DNA of 64,000 nucleotides from Hyphomicrobium sp. (GCF_009026145.1 NZ_WBUE01000005.1:1-64000); one strand, 5' to 3'; counted from the first letter of the stretch, positions 46,514 to 57,104 are shown. The notes: generated from the letters alone by a model not told the origin. A program made the numbers and translations.

Positions 46514-47634
46514 GGTGCGGCAGGCGCCTGCCATTCGGCGCGTACGGCGCTGTCGCCTTCGCGCGCTAGATGCCGGTGGCGCACGCCCTCGCCGATGCCG
46601 TCGTCGGTAAGCTGTCGCATCGCCCATACGGCCATGGCGCGTACGAGCGGGGAATGATCACCAAGCAACGCCTCGATGCGCGGCAACAAGCCGGTGTCGC
46701 CGGAGTTGCCGGCGGCGATGAGCACGTTGCGCAGGAAGCGATCGCGGCCCGTGCGCTTCACCGGCGTGCCGGCGAAGCGCACGCGGAAGGCGGCATCATC
46801 GAGCTGCAGCAACTCGGCGAGCGGCGGGTTGTCGGTCTCGGCGCGGGCGTGGAAGCGTGCTTCGCGTGCCGTGACGGCGAACTTGTTCCACGGGCACACG
46901 GCGAGGCAGTCGTCGCAGCCGAACACGCGGTTGCCCATGGCGCGGCGGAACTCGACCGGGATGTGCCCTTTGTGCTCGATCGACAGGTAGGCAAGGCAGC
47001 GGCGAGCGTCGAGCTGGTAGGGGGCCGGGAAGGCCGCCGTCGGGCATACGTCGAGGCAGCGTCGGCAGCTGCCACAGTGATCCTCATCCGGCGGATCGGG
47101 GGGCAGCTCGGCGGTGGTGAAGATGGCGCCGAGAAACAGCCAGGAGCCATACTCGCGCGACACGAGCATGGTGTTCTTGCCCTGCCAGCCGAGCCCCGCG
47201 GCGGCGGCGAGCGGCTTCTCCATCACCGGCGCGGTGTCGACGAAGACTTTGACATCGGCGCCGCCCGTTGCGGCCAGATGCGATGCAATCCGCTTGAGCT
47301 TGCCCTTCAGGATGTCGTGGTAGTCCTTCCCCTGCGCATAGACGGAGATGGCGCCGCGCGAAGCATGCTCGAGGGCGTCGAGCGGGTCCGCCTGCGGCGC
47401 GTAGCTCATGCCGAGCATGACGATCGAGCGCACCTCCGGCCACAGCCGCGACGGGCTCTGGCGCCGCTCGGCATTGGTCGCCATCCACGCCATGTCGCCG
47501 TGCCGGCCGGCTTGCAGGAACGTAGCGAGGCGCTCGCCTGCGGCGCTCGCCGCGTTGGGCGTCGTCACCCGCACGGCATCGAAGCCGAGTGCGGCAGCCT
47601 CGCGCAGCAGCGTGTCCTTGAGCGCCGTCGTCAC
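46510..47634 (-). CDS. queG: Epoxyqueuosine reductase
   Basis: CGSCRRCLDVCPTAAFPAPYQLDARRCLAYLSIEHKGHIPVEFRRAMGNRVFGCDDCLAVCPWNKF; GTG start inferred; ATGA overlap with the downstream SDR gene. Confidence 0.95.
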   Translation of the reverse strand: MTTALKDTLLREAAALGFDAVRVTTPNAASAAGERLATFLQAGRHGDMAWMATNAERRQSPSRLWPEVRSIVMLGMSYAPQADPLDALEHASRGAISVYAQGKDYHDILKGKLKRIASHLAATGGADVKVFVDTAPVMEKPLAAAAGLGWQGKNTMLVSREYGSWLFLGAIFTTAELPPDPPDEDHCGSCRRCLDVCPTAAFPAPYQLDARRCLAYLSIEHKGHIPVEFRRAMGNRVFGCDDCLAVCPWNKFAVTAREARFHARAETDNPPLAELLQLDDAAFRVRFAGTPVKRTGRDRFLRNVLIAAGNSGDTGLLPRIEALLGDHSPLVRAMAVWAMRQLTDDGIGEGVRHRHLAREGDSAVRAEWQAPAAP

Positions 47635-47644
47635 GGTAGAGCCG

Positions 47645-48346
47645 TCAGAAATCGAGGTCGGCGTAGTGCGCGGCGGGGAGCGCACCGGGCACGCGGTCGG
47701 CCAATATCGTACGGAATGCTCGCCGCGACTTGAGGCGCGCATACCAGACCTTGGCGACGGCAAACTCCTCCCATGGCACTTCGCCCAGATAATCGACCGA
47801 CGACAGGTGCGCGGCGGCGGCGAGATCGGCGAACGACAGATCCTCGCCCGCCAGCCAGCGCCGATGGTCGGCCAGATAGCTTATATAGCTCATATGGTAG
47901 CGCAGGTTGGCGCGGATGGCGCGCAGGAAGTCGACGTCCGGCGTGCCCGGCGCTCCTGGCCGCAGGCGGGCGTAAACCCTTTCCTGCAGTAGCTCGTGCG
48001 TCACCTCGCGGTTGAACTTGCCGTTGAACCAGTCGACCAGTCGCCGGACCTCGGCCCGCTGAGGGCGATGCCCGGGAAACAGTGGGAAGACCTCGGCTTC
48101 GCCTTCGTCGGTCTCCTGCGGCGTTTCCTCGGCCAGGTATTCGGAAACGGCATAGACGCCGCACAGCGCCGGGCCGCCCTCGATCTGCAGCACCGGAAGC
48201 TCGCCGGCAGGGTTGAGGGCGAGAAACTCCGGGCGCCATTCCCACGGCCGCTCTTCGACGAGCTCGACCTCGATGTCGAGCTCGGCCAGCGCCAGACGAA
48301 TGGCGCGCGAGAAGGGACAGAGGCGGAAGTGCGTCAGTGTGTGCAT
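47645..48346 (-). CDS. Glutathione S-transferase family protein
   Basis: [71 protein letters not shown]. Confidence 0.92.
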   Translation of the reverse strand: MHTLTHFRLCPFSRAIRLALAELDIEVELVEERPWEWRPEFLALNPAGELPVLQIEGGPALCGVYAVSEYLAEETPQETDEGEAEVFPLFPGHRPQRAEVRRLVDWFNGKFNREVTHELLQERVYARLRPGAPGTPDVDFLRAIRANLRYHMSYISYLADHRRWLAGEDLSFADLAAAAHLSSVDYLGEVPWEEFAVAKVWYARLKSRRAFRTILADRVPGALPAAHYADLDF

Positions 48347-48519
48347 TGCTCGGTGTGGCGTCGTTGTCTTTGATTGCGGCCTGCGGTCCCGCTGGTAAGG
48401 CCCCGCGGCGCATAAGACAATCGCCTCGTGTGGCGCGGAAGTGGCACCGCGTCCACGCAAATCCTGCTAATCCTCGCCGCCGCACAGAAAAATTCAGCGC
48501 ACACGGTACGGGGCCATCA

Positions 48520-49344
48520 ATGCCGATCTGGGAAGTGATCCTGCTTGGCCTCATCGAGGGCGTGACGGAGTTTCTTCCCGTATCATCGACCGGCCATCTC
48601 CTGCTCACCGAGCACTTCCTCGGCATTTGCACGCCGGGCAAGACGTTCGAGGTGCTGATCCAGCTCGGCGCCATCCTCGCCATCCTCAGCGTCTACGCGG
48701 TCAAGCTGACGCGCATCGCCGTGGCGATGCCGTACGATCCACGCGCCAGACGCTTCGTATTGAGCGTGCTGCTCGCCTTCCTTCCGGCGGCGGTCATCGG
48801 CGTGCTGGGACACAGCTTCATCAAGGGTGTGCTGTTCGAGACGCCGATGCTGATCGCCATCATGCTGATCGTCGGCGGTGTCGTGCTCTTGCTGGTCGAC
48901 CGTATGCAGCTTGCCGTGCACTACACGAACGCCATGGACTTTCCGCCCTCGCTCGCCTTCAAGATCGGCGTGCTTCAGTGCTTTGCCATGATCCCGGGCG
49001 TATCGCGCTCCGGCGCCACCATCGTCGGCGCCATGCTGCTGGGGACCGACAAGCGCTCGGCGGCGGAATTCTCCTTCTTCCTTGCCATGCCGACCATGGC
49101 GGGCGCCTTCGCCTACGACCTCTACAAGAACTGGTCGATCCTGCACGCGGGCGACATCGCCAACATCGCGCTGGGCTTCGCCACCGCCTTCATCGCCGCG
49201 GTGTTCGTGGTGCGCTACTTGCTCGACTACGTGAGCCGCCACGGCTTCGCGCTGTTCGGCTGGTGGCGCATCATCATCGGCGGCCTGGCGCTGGGGGCCA
49301 TGCTCGTGCTCGGGCAAACGACGGGCTGCCCAGCGGCCCCCTGA
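48520..49344 (+). CDS. uppP: Undecaprenyl-diphosphatase
   Basis: [65 protein letters not shown]. Confidence 0.96.
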   Translation: MPIWEVILLGLIEGVTEFLPVSSTGHLLLTEHFLGICTPGKTFEVLIQLGAILAILSVYAVKLTRIAVAMPYDPRARRFVLSVLLAFLPAAVIGVLGHSFIKGVLFETPMLIAIMLIVGGVVLLLVDRMQLAVHYTNAMDFPPSLAFKIGVLQCFAMIPGVSRSGATIVGAMLLGTDKRSAAEFSFFLAMPTMAGAFAYDLYKNWSILHAGDIANIALGFATAFIAAVFVVRYLLDYVSRHGFALFGWWRIIIGGLALGAMLVLGQTTGCPAAP

Positions 49345-49353
49345 TTCTGCGTG

Positions 49354-49818
49354 CTAAGCGGCGTGCGAAGGCACCGGTCGCGTCAGCGCGAGCCGCAGCG
49401 CGGCTACGTCGGGCGCGTTGCGCAGCGCATCCATCACCGACGGCTCGCGCACCACGCGTGAGATGCTGGCCAGCGCCTTCAGGTGATCGCCGCTGGCGTG
49501 CTCGGGGGCGAGTAGCAGGAAGAGCAGATCGACCGGCTCGTTGTCGTTCGACTCATAATCGATGGGCTCGTCGAGGCGCGCGAACAGGCACAGGATATTG
49601 CGCATGCCGGCGAGCTTCACATGCGGAATCGCGATGCCGCGCCCGAGGCCGGTCGAGCCGAGGCGCTCGCGCTGCAGCAGCGTATTGAAAATCTCGCGCT
49701 GATCGAGACCCGTCCTCGACGCGGCGATCGTCGCCAGTTCCTGCAGGGCGTGCTTCTTGCTCGTCGCCTTGAGGGAAGCAATGATGCCATCGGAAGCCAG
49801 CAGGTCACAGAGATCCAT
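49354..49818 (-). CDS. ptsN: PTS IIA-like nitrogen regulatory protein PtsN
   Basis: MDLCDLLASDGIIASLKATSKKHALQELATIAASRTGLDQREIFNTLLQRERLGSTGLGRGIAIPHVKL. Confidence 0.94.
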   Translation of the reverse strand: MDLCDLLASDGIIASLKATSKKHALQELATIAASRTGLDQREIFNTLLQRERLGSTGLGRGIAIPHVKLAGMRNILCLFARLDEPIDYESNDNEPVDLLFLLLAPEHASGDHLKALASISRVVREPSVMDALRNAPDVAALRLALTRPVPSHAA

Positions 49819-50305
49819 CGTCAAATCCCGTTCCAGCCTGTTGCGGAGCGCCGGCGCTGCCTCCCCCGTGGGCTGCAGATAACGGCCGGCGACTCTTACA
49901 ATTCTACCTTTACGCTCGTGCCCCCGCACGTACCCTCTGCTGCCGGCCGCCGCGCTGTCCCCTCGCTAGATGCAGCGACCCCGTTGAGAAACCAAAAAGA
50001 TGGCGCTCGCAAGGTCAGCTGCACAGGAATATAGCAGTCGGCTTCCCTCAAACGTTCGGCTAAGCCCTCGGTTCACAGGTGTTTTCCTGGCCCGCGGGCG
50101 CCAGCCTTATGCTCTTTCCCGAAAATGTGCTCCAGCTCGAAGCCTGCCCAAGATGCGGCCCCGGGGATTGCGGTGCAAGAACGGGGCCATGCCCTATGTG
50201 CGCTGTGAAGAATAGCGGACTGGCTGCCTTTCCTAGGCGCGGCCGGCACCGCGGACCGAGGCTATAGAGCAGTCCCGCGAGCCATACAAGTCTGTCGGCC
50301 AAGGC

Positions 50306-51841
50306 TCAGGTCGGCCCGACCCGCTCGATCAGCCGCTTGTCCCGCCGACGCTGCACCGAAGAGGGGATGCGCATCGCCTCACGGTACTTGGCAACGGTGC
50401 GGCGCGCGATGTCGATGCCGTCGCTCTTCAGCTTCTCGACGATCTTGTCATCGGACAGGACACTCGCCGGCGTCTCCCCGTCGATCATCTGCTTGATGCG
50501 ATGGCGCACCGCCTCGGAGGAGTGCGACTCGCCCTCGTCGTCGGCGGAGGCGATGGCCGAGGTGAAGAAATACTTCATCTCGAAGATGCCGCGCGGCGTC
50601 GCCATGTACTTGTTGGAGGTGACGCGCGACACGGTCGACTCGTGCATCGAGATGGCGTCGGCAACGGTTCGCAGATTGAGCGGTCGCAGGTATTGCACGC
50701 CGTGCGTGAAGAAGCCATCCTGCTGGCGTACGATCTCCTCGGCCACGCGCAGGATGGTGCGGGCCCGCTGGTCGAGGCTCTTCACCAGCCAGTTGGCGGT
50801 CTGCAGGCACTCGAGGAGATAGTTGCGGTCGGCTGCCGAGCCGGTCGCCTGCGAGACGGTGGCAAGGTAGGTACGGTTGACCAGCACGCGGGGCAGCGTC
50901 TCGCTGTTGAGCTCGATGATCCAGGTACCGTCGGGCGCGGCGCGCACCAGAACGTCGGGGACGACGGGCTGCAACTGCACGGATCCGAACTTCAGGCCTG
51001 GTTTCGGATTGAGCTTCTTGATCTCGGCGACGATCTCCAGGAGCTCGTCCATCTCGACGCCGACAGCCTTGCGCAGCGCCGGAAAGTTATGCCCGGCGAG
51101 CAGGTGCAGGTTTTCCAGGAAGCGACTGACGATCGGATCGTAGCGGTTCTGCTCTTTCAGCTGCAGCGCCAGGCATTCGGCCAGCGAGCGCGCGAAGACG
51201 CCCGGCGGGTCGAGCGTCTGCAGGCTCGCCAGCACCTTCTCGACGAGCGACTGCGGCGCCCCGAGCTTTTCGGCGATGACGTCGAGATCGGCCGGCAGGT
51301 AGCCCGCCTCGTCGACCATATCGACGAGATACTGGCCGATCAGCCGTTCGGCCGGCTCCTTGAGGACCAGCGGGACCTGCGCGCTCAGGTGCTCGCGTAG
51401 CGACACGTCGTTGGCCAGAAACGCTTCGATGTTGACGTCGTCGGTCGTGCCCGCTCCGCGTTGCCGCAGCGATGCCCAGCCCGATCCGGCATCGGCGCCG
51501 TGCATCTGGTCCGATGGCGCGCTGTCGGGATAGACGTTCTCGTACTCGGTATCGAATGTTCCCTCGGGATCGGCCACAGGCTTGTCGAGGTCGACCCAGT
51601 CGCCATCGCCCGCGGGAGCCGCCTCCTCCGCCTTGCCGAACTCCGCCTGGTCGTTCTCGGACCGCACCGGCGCTTCGCTGCCGTCGTCGGCCTCGAGCAG
51701 TGGATTGCGCTCGAGCTCGCTCTCGACGTACTGCGCCAGCTCGATATTCGACAGCTGAAGCAGACGAATAGCCTGCTGCAGTTGGGGGGTCATCACCAAC
51801 TGCTGGCCTTGTCTCAGCTCCAGCTTTGTCGAAAGCGCCAT
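50306..51841 (-). CDS. rpoN: RNA polymerase sigma-54 factor
   Basis: MALSTKLELRQGQQLVMTPQLQQAIRLLQLSNIELAQYVESELERNPLLE…RRTVAKYREAMRIPSSVQRRRDKR (RpoN box). Confidence 0.97.
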   Translation of the reverse strand: MALSTKLELRQGQQLVMTPQLQQAIRLLQLSNIELAQYVESELERNPLLEADDGSEAPVRSENDQAEFGKAEEAAPAGDGDWVDLDKPVADPEGTFDTEYENVYPDSAPSDQMHGADAGSGWASLRQRGAGTTDDVNIEAFLANDVSLREHLSAQVPLVLKEPAERLIGQYLVDMVDEAGYLPADLDVIAEKLGAPQSLVEKVLASLQTLDPPGVFARSLAECLALQLKEQNRYDPIVSRFLENLHLLAGHNFPALRKAVGVEMDELLEIVAEIKKLNPKPGLKFGSVQLQPVVPDVLVRAAPDGTWIIELNSETLPRVLVNRTYLATVSQATGSAADRNYLLECLQTANWLVKSLDQRARTILRVAEEIVRQQDGFFTHGVQYLRPLNLRTVADAISMHESTVSRVTSNKYMATPRGIFEMKYFFTSAIASADDEGESHSSEAVRHRIKQMIDGETPASVLSDDKIVEKLKSDGIDIARRTVAKYREAMRIPSSVQRRRDKRLIERVGPT

Positions 51842-51876
51842 GCGCTCGTCCAGGTGTCTCGGCTACCGCTGACTAA

Positions 51877-52803
51877 TCAGCGCGCATTAACGAACATGTC
51901 TCCGAGGTACACTCGCCGCACGTCGTCATTGGCTATGATTTCCTCAGGCTTACCTTGTGTCAGAACTTGACCGTCGTAGATGATGTAGGCCCGATCTATC
52001 AGGCTAAGCGTTTCGCGGACGTTATGATCCGTGATGAGTACGCCGATGCCGCGATCGGTCAAGTGCCGCACCAACTCCTGAATGTCGCTGACGGCGATCG
52101 GATCGATGCCGGCGAACGGCTCGTCAAGCAGCATGAACGAAGGCCCAGAAGCCAGGGCACGGGCGATCTCGCAGCGACGGCGCTCGCCGCCGGAAAGCGC
52201 GATCGACGGGGACTTGCGCAGATGCGTGATGCGGAATTCCTCGAGTAAGCTGTCGAGCTTCTCGCGCCGCTTCTTGGCCGAGGGCTCGACGATCTCCAGC
52301 ACGGCCATGATGTTCTTCTCGACCGTCAGACCGCGGAAGATGGACGCTTCCTGCGGCAGGTAGCCGATGCCGAGCCGAGCGCGCCGGTACATGGGCAGCC
52401 GCGTCACCTCCATGCCGTCGATGGTGATGTTGCCTTTGTCGGCGGGGACCAGCCCGGTGATCATGTAGAACACGGTCGTCTTGCCGGCGCCGTTGGGGCC
52501 CAAGAGCCCGACCGATTCACCGCGTCCCACGGCGAGGCTGACGCCGCGCACGACCAGTCGCTTCTTGTAGCTCTTCTGAATGTGGTGGACGGTGAGCCAC
52601 CCCTCGCCGCCGAGCTGCTCCGATGCGCCGTTGAGGACAGGCTGCTCGCCGTAGGCATAGCCCTCGCCGCCCCACTCACCGTAGGGCTCGGGCTGCGCGC
52701 GCTTGGAGCCGAAGGACAGGATTTTCAGCACAGTGTCGCGAACCTCGAAAAGGGCGCTGCCGACGGCCCGCAAGCATGGTGCGCCGATCGGAAGCCCTGT
52801 CAA
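51877..52803 (-). CDS. lptB: LPS export ABC transporter ATP-binding protein LptB
   Basis: VGLLGPNGAGKTTVFYMITGLVPADKGNITIDG…LGIGYLPQEASIFRGLTVEKNI…ALSGGERRRCEIARALA; N-terminal start possibly further in (~52725). Confidence 0.94.
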   Translation of the reverse strand: MTGLPIGAPCLRAVGSALFEVRDTVLKILSFGSKRAQPEPYGEWGGEGYAYGEQPVLNGASEQLGGEGWLTVHHIQKSYKKRLVVRGVSLAVGRGESVGLLGPNGAGKTTVFYMITGLVPADKGNITIDGMEVTRLPMYRRARLGIGYLPQEASIFRGLTVEKNIMAVLEIVEPSAKKRREKLDSLLEEFRITHLRKSPSIALSGGERRRCEIARALASGPSFMLLDEPFAGIDPIAVSDIQELVRHLTDRGIGVLITDHNVRETLSLIDRAYIIYDGQVLTQGKPEEIIANDDVRRVYLGDMFVNAR

Positions 52804-52827
52804 TCGGCGTAATGGCCGCGATCAGCC

Positions 52828-54807
52828 TCAGCGGGAGGGGTTCGCGGGCGCCCAGCCCCCGTCCGAACCGGCCCCATCGCTAGCACCGGCAGAAGGCTTC
52901 TTTTCGGCCGCTTTCTTGTCGCGAGGGTAAAAAATTGCGCTGGGGCGGCCTGCTGTACCGGGCCGCATGGTAAAGCCACCGCCATTCTTGGCATCCGGGG
53001 CGGCCGTGGCCGCCCACGCTCCGCTCCCGTCGCTATCGATGACGCTTTCGCCGGTCAGCATGTCGATCGTCAGCTTGGTTCCGCGCACCACGTTCTTTCC
53101 CTGGGTCAGGATCACGTCGCCCCCGAGCAGCACCTGATTCTTCTTGACGTCGTAATCGGCCCAGTCGCCGGTGGCGTTCTGCCCGTTCTTGGAGGAGGTG
53201 ACGATCACCTTGCCGCGCGCCTCGATGCGGGTGACTTGCGCCGGGGTCTTCTTGTCGGCGGGATTGCCCTGCTCGGCGAGCCCCGCCGCACCCGTGTAGT
53301 AGGCGCGCAGCTCCGAGGTGCGCACGATGAAGTCGCCCTGCACGGCGCGCACGTCGCTGCGGAAAACGGCCTGCTTGCTGCGATCGTCGACGTCGAGGTG
53401 CCCCGCCTCGACGTCGATAGGCGCCGTCGGATCCGTTTTGAACATGGTTGCGGCGCCGGCTGCTGCACCGGTCGCCGCATCGGCGAGCTGCTTCACTTTC
53501 TCCGTGGCGGTTTGCGGCGCGCCCGCTTCTCCGCGATAGAAGCGCGTGAAGATGCGGCCCGGATCATCGCCTGGGGCGGCGGGGGAGGACAGCTGCGTGC
53601 GGCCCGTGGCGCGCTCGACGTAGAGACGCTCGCCTTTCAGCTCATTGCGCCCCTGGGTGGCGACAACGCTGCCAGTCAACAGAATGGTGTCGGCGCGCTG
53701 ATCGACGGTCACCTTGTCGGCGCTGGCGTGGCGCTCCGGTCCCGATGTCATCTCGACATTTCCGCTGACCACGGCAACCTGGTTGACGGCGTCGTAGTCG
53801 AGGCCGGAACCGGTGACGCGGTCCTGCGGCGCGCGCGTCATGACGACGGGGGATTTCGACACGATGCGTTGTATCTTGGCGCCGGCGCCCGGTGTCGCCG
53901 CCGCGCCGGTGGCACCCGTTTCGCCGCCCTCATAGCGCACCTCGAGGGCGGCGGTCTCCAGGGCGGCGTCGGCCTGCTGCGCCTTGACGTTGCCGGTGAA
54001 TGTCGCCGTCTTGCCCGTATCGTCGATGTCGAGCCGGTTGGCGGTGATATCGATGGGACCTTCGCCGCCGCCGATCAGCGGCGCCGCCGGCTTGGTGGCA
54101 CCGGTCGTCGGTGTCCCTGCCGCCTCGCCCTTTTCCGGGACGAGGTGCGCCTTCACGTCGTCGATGAAGGCGATTTCGCGGCTCTTGTTGAGCAGGCGCA
54201 TCTCGTTGGATCGGATCGTGCCCGAAGGCATGTCGACGACGACCGGCTCCTTGGAGAAGATGACGTTGTCGTTGGTGAGGATGGTGGCCCGCGACAGCTT
54301 CGCCTTCAGCCCGCTGTCGGCGACGATGTCGATGCCGCCTGACAGATCGAGCTGATTGGTCTTGGTGTTGAACTCCCCGTGCGCCGCGGTGAGATGCGTC
54401 TTCGACTTGTTGGCGTCCGTCATGTCGCCGGTAATGCCGTTGAGGCGCACGAACTGCGTATTGACGAGATCCTGCACGGCGGTTTTCGCACGCACGACGT
54501 ACTTTCCGCCGTCCTTGTTGAACCCCTCGTAGCTGGGGTTATCCATGGTGAGGTTATCGGGGATGATGCGCGGCACTTCGAGGTGCGGCAGACCGGCGAC
54601 CCAGCCCGTGGTATCGAGGATCATCACGAAGTAGAGGACGACGATGCCGACCCCGGCACCGGGGAGCGACCAGCGCAGGGCGCGCACGAGGCGCGTATGA
54701 CGCCGCGCACGGGCAAAATTGCGCGCCCTGTCGGCGGCGGTCGTGCCGGCGAAGGGATCGCTGCCCGTCCATGTCTCGCCGGAGGCGAAATGGGTCGTCG
54801 TTGCCAT
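52828..54807 (-). CDS. Fused LptC-LptA protein (LptC domain plus two tandem LptA/OstA modules)
   Basis: TM anchor LRWSLPGAGVGIVVLYFVMIL + LptC-like region (aa ~50-225), then two OstA modules starting PIDITANRLDIDDTGKTATFTGNVKAQQAD and PIDVEAGHLDVDDRSKQAVFRSDVRAVQGD. Confidence 0.85.
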   Translation of the reverse strand: MATTTHFASGETWTGSDPFAGTTAADRARNFARARRHTRLVRALRWSLPGAGVGIVVLYFVMILDTTGWVAGLPHLEVPRIIPDNLTMDNPSYEGFNKDGGKYVVRAKTAVQDLVNTQFVRLNGITGDMTDANKSKTHLTAAHGEFNTKTNQLDLSGGIDIVADSGLKAKLSRATILTNDNVIFSKEPVVVDMPSGTIRSNEMRLLNKSREIAFIDDVKAHLVPEKGEAAGTPTTGATKPAAPLIGGGEGPIDITANRLDIDDTGKTATFTGNVKAQQADAALETAALEVRYEGGETGATGAAATPGAGAKIQRIVSKSPVVMTRAPQDRVTGSGLDYDAVNQVAVVSGNVEMTSGPERHASADKVTVDQRADTILLTGSVVATQGRNELKGERLYVERATGRTQLSSPAAPGDDPGRIFTRFYRGEAGAPQTATEKVKQLADAATGAAAGAATMFKTDPTAPIDVEAGHLDVDDRSKQAVFRSDVRAVQGDFIVRTSELRAYYTGAAGLAEQGNPADKKTPAQVTRIEARGKVIVTSSKNGQNATGDWADYDVKKNQVLLGGDVILTQGKNVVRGTKLTIDMLTGESVIDSDGSGAWAATAAPDAKNGGGFTMRPGTAGRPSAIFYPRDKKAAEKKPSAGASDGAGSDGGWAPANPSR

Positions 54808-54949
54808 GCGCTCGATCGAAGCTGCCCGGACCGTAAATCGCCGTCAAATGGGGTTATATTGGGACTTGTGGGCAAGCAAAGCCGTGGCGTCACCCGATTG
54901 GCGCATGGGTTTAGGTTGAACGGCGGTTGGCAAAGCCCGCCGCTAACCC

Positions 54950-55570
54950 TCAATGGGAAAAAATGTCGTCCTCGCCGAAGCCGGCGAGGTCGAGCTTGGC
55001 GCGCGTTGTAAGGAAGCCGAACGCGGCTTCGGCGAAGGCCTGCCGGCCGTCACGGGCCAGCATGGCGTCGAGCTTGGCCTTCACCGCGTGCAAGTGCAGT
55101 ACGTCGGAGGCGGCGTAGGCGAGCTGCTGCTGGGTGAGCTCGCGCGAGGCCCAATCGGAGCTCTGCTGCTGCTTCGACAGTTCGACCCCGACCAGCTCGC
55201 CGACGAGATCCTTGAGGCCGTGGCGGTCGGTATAGGTGCGCACCAGCTTGGAGGCGATTTTCGTGCAGTAGATCGGCGTCGTGACGACGCCGAGATACTT
55301 CTCCAGCACGGCGACGTCGAAACGTGCGTAGTGAAAGATCTTCAGCACGGAAGTATCGGCGAGCAATGCCTTGAGGTGCGGGGCCGAATAGTCGCTGCCG
55401 TCGAACTGCACGAGGTGGGCGCTGCCGTCGCCGGCGGAAAGCTGCACGAGGCACAGGCGGTCGCGATTGACGTTGAGACCCAGCGTCTCGGTGTCGACGG
55501 CGACACTTGGGCCGAACGTAAGTCCGGCCGGCAGGTCGTTCTTGTGCAGCGTGATGGAGGACTTGGCCAT
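54950..55570 (-). CDS. nrnC: Short RNase D-family 3'-5' exonuclease, NrnC-like
   Basis: 206 aa, single DEDDy domain without HRDC: SVAVDTETLGLNVNRDRLCLVQLS…KIFHYARFDVAVLEKY…YAASDVLHLHAVKAKLD; located upstream of lptC as NrnC commonly is. Confidence 0.82.
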   Translation of the reverse strand: MAKSSITLHKNDLPAGLTFGPSVAVDTETLGLNVNRDRLCLVQLSAGDGSAHLVQFDGSDYSAPHLKALLADTSVLKIFHYARFDVAVLEKYLGVVTTPIYCTKIASKLVRTYTDRHGLKDLVGELVGVELSKQQQSSDWASRELTQQQLAYAASDVLHLHAVKAKLDAMLARDGRQAFAEAAFGFLTTRAKLDLAGFGEDDIFSH

Positions 55571-55792
55571 CGTTGTAGGGCCCTTGCATTGCTGGGCTGC
55601 GATGGGGCAGCCGGCCAGTATACGCCCGAAGGCATTAACTGCAGTTCACCTATCGAATTCCGGGGCGCCAGGGCAAGGGCGGTGTCGGAAGCATGCACAT
55701 GCACCAACGCGCCGATTGAGACGCTTGCGGGTGTAGGCTAAGCGCGGCAATAACCAATCGGCCGGGCGATTCTAGCTCCGGCCTGCCTTCCC

Positions 55793-56260
55793 TTGCTAGC
55801 AATCGAGGCGAACTGTCAGGGAACTCCGGCCGTGGCCAGCACCAAGAGCATCAGGACGATCGCGATCGTTGCAGCGCTGTTATTCGGGCGGATCGATGCG
55901 GCAGGCGCGCAAGAGCTCGATGCATTGTTCCTGGGGGGGTACTGGTGCAACACCCAGACCGACGCCAAGTCGGAAAACATTCCGCGCAACCGCAACTTCC
56001 TGCTTAGCCGACGGATCGATGGCACGCCCGAGGATTCATTCACCGAGCGCCTAATCGACATCGTCGGCGATGTGCGCGGACAGCGGATCATCCTCGCGCA
56101 GATCCTGAAAAACAAAGACGGCACGGACTGCAAGACCAACTGCTTGACGGCGCAGCGCGTCGTGCACAAGGACATGCTCGAGGTCGGGGATTGGAACTCC
56201 AGCACGGCGGTGTTCAAATCGAACTCGCCGCGGGAGTACGTTCATCGCTGCGATAAGTGA
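55793..56260 (+). CDS. Hypothetical secreted protein
   Basis: 155 aa; hydrophobic TIAIVAALLFGRIDAAGAQE then soluble domain with Cys (DCKTNC). Confidence 0.55.
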   Translation: MLAIEANCQGTPAVASTKSIRTIAIVAALLFGRIDAAGAQELDALFLGGYWCNTQTDAKSENIPRNRNFLLSRRIDGTPEDSFTERLIDIVGDVRGQRIILAQILKNKDGTDCKTNCLTAQRVVHKDMLEVGDWNSSTAVFKSNSPREYVHRCDK

Positions 56261-56449
56261 GACTTATCCGGGGCGGGCTGCCACGCCGCCACAACGATGG
56301 TGCCCAGGAGAGGACAGCCGAATCGTCGAGCTAGCGATTGATCTCTAAAGGGATTTCGGGCCGCTTCGCTGATCATGTGTACCGGTCCTGTGGCCCGGTG
56401 GCAAGCGCGCAAGCCGCACGGGGCGGCCAAGACCTCGGTACCCCAAGGG

Positions 56450-56943
56450 TCAGCGGCCCCGAACAAGTAGCTTGTCGATTTCCTCTATCTGCACGTTCAA
56501 CTTCTCTATTCCGTCAAGCAGAGCTTTGACCGCATCAAGGTCGGGCCGCTGGCCCCTCTGTCCGTAGCGGTTGACCTCATCTTGAATGTCTTTGCGCAGC
56601 GAAATCTTCCCCATGCGTATGAAGTCGAGCGTGCGCGCATCCTCGATCGGTATAGTCGGGTCATCAATGTGTGGAAGTCCAGTTCCCGAAGCGCATCCCT
56701 CACATCCCACTCCCTGTCATTAAAGCTGGATAGCGCCTCTTGGATGCGCTCGCGAGATGGCTCACCTCCCGCTGCGATCTCGTTGAGCAGTGACTTGATG
56801 CCGTTTGGTTGGAAGTAGATCAGACGAAGAACGCCGATTATTCGTCCCGCGTCGTACGGGTTTCGGTTGGCGCGAAGTGCGTCCTTAATGGCAATCAGAA
56901 GTCCAACCAATGCAGCAGCACTCTGTATCGCATCTGAAAACAT
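56450..56943 (-). pseudogene. Hypothetical gene apparently split by a 1-nt frameshift
   Basis: MFSDAIQSAAALVGLLIAIKDALRANRNPYDAGRIIGVLRLIYFQPNG…DREWDVRDALREL | LPHIDDPTIPIEDARTLDFIRMGKISLRKDIQDEVNRYGQ…; the two halves lie in different frames, switching near 56680. Confidence 0.5.
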
Positions 56944-57104
56944 AAATTGTTCCCTTAGTTGCGTGACGAAGGACCAGGCGGCCGTCACCAGTCCTCCCAC
57001 CCCTGCATAGCGACCGGAACCCTCAACGCGTGTTAAATGTCCCACGCCCGCCGCGAATCGGCCTAGCCCCTGAAGGCCGTAGCAACCGCTTGAGGGGTTC
57101 GAAG

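Noticed and set aside
50079-50267. 62-aa Cys-rich ORF (ACPRCGPGDCGARTGPCPMCAV) between ptsN and rpoN
   Set aside because: Looks zinc-ribbon-like but is short, has no clear RBS and the opposite strand is also open; insufficient support for a CDS.
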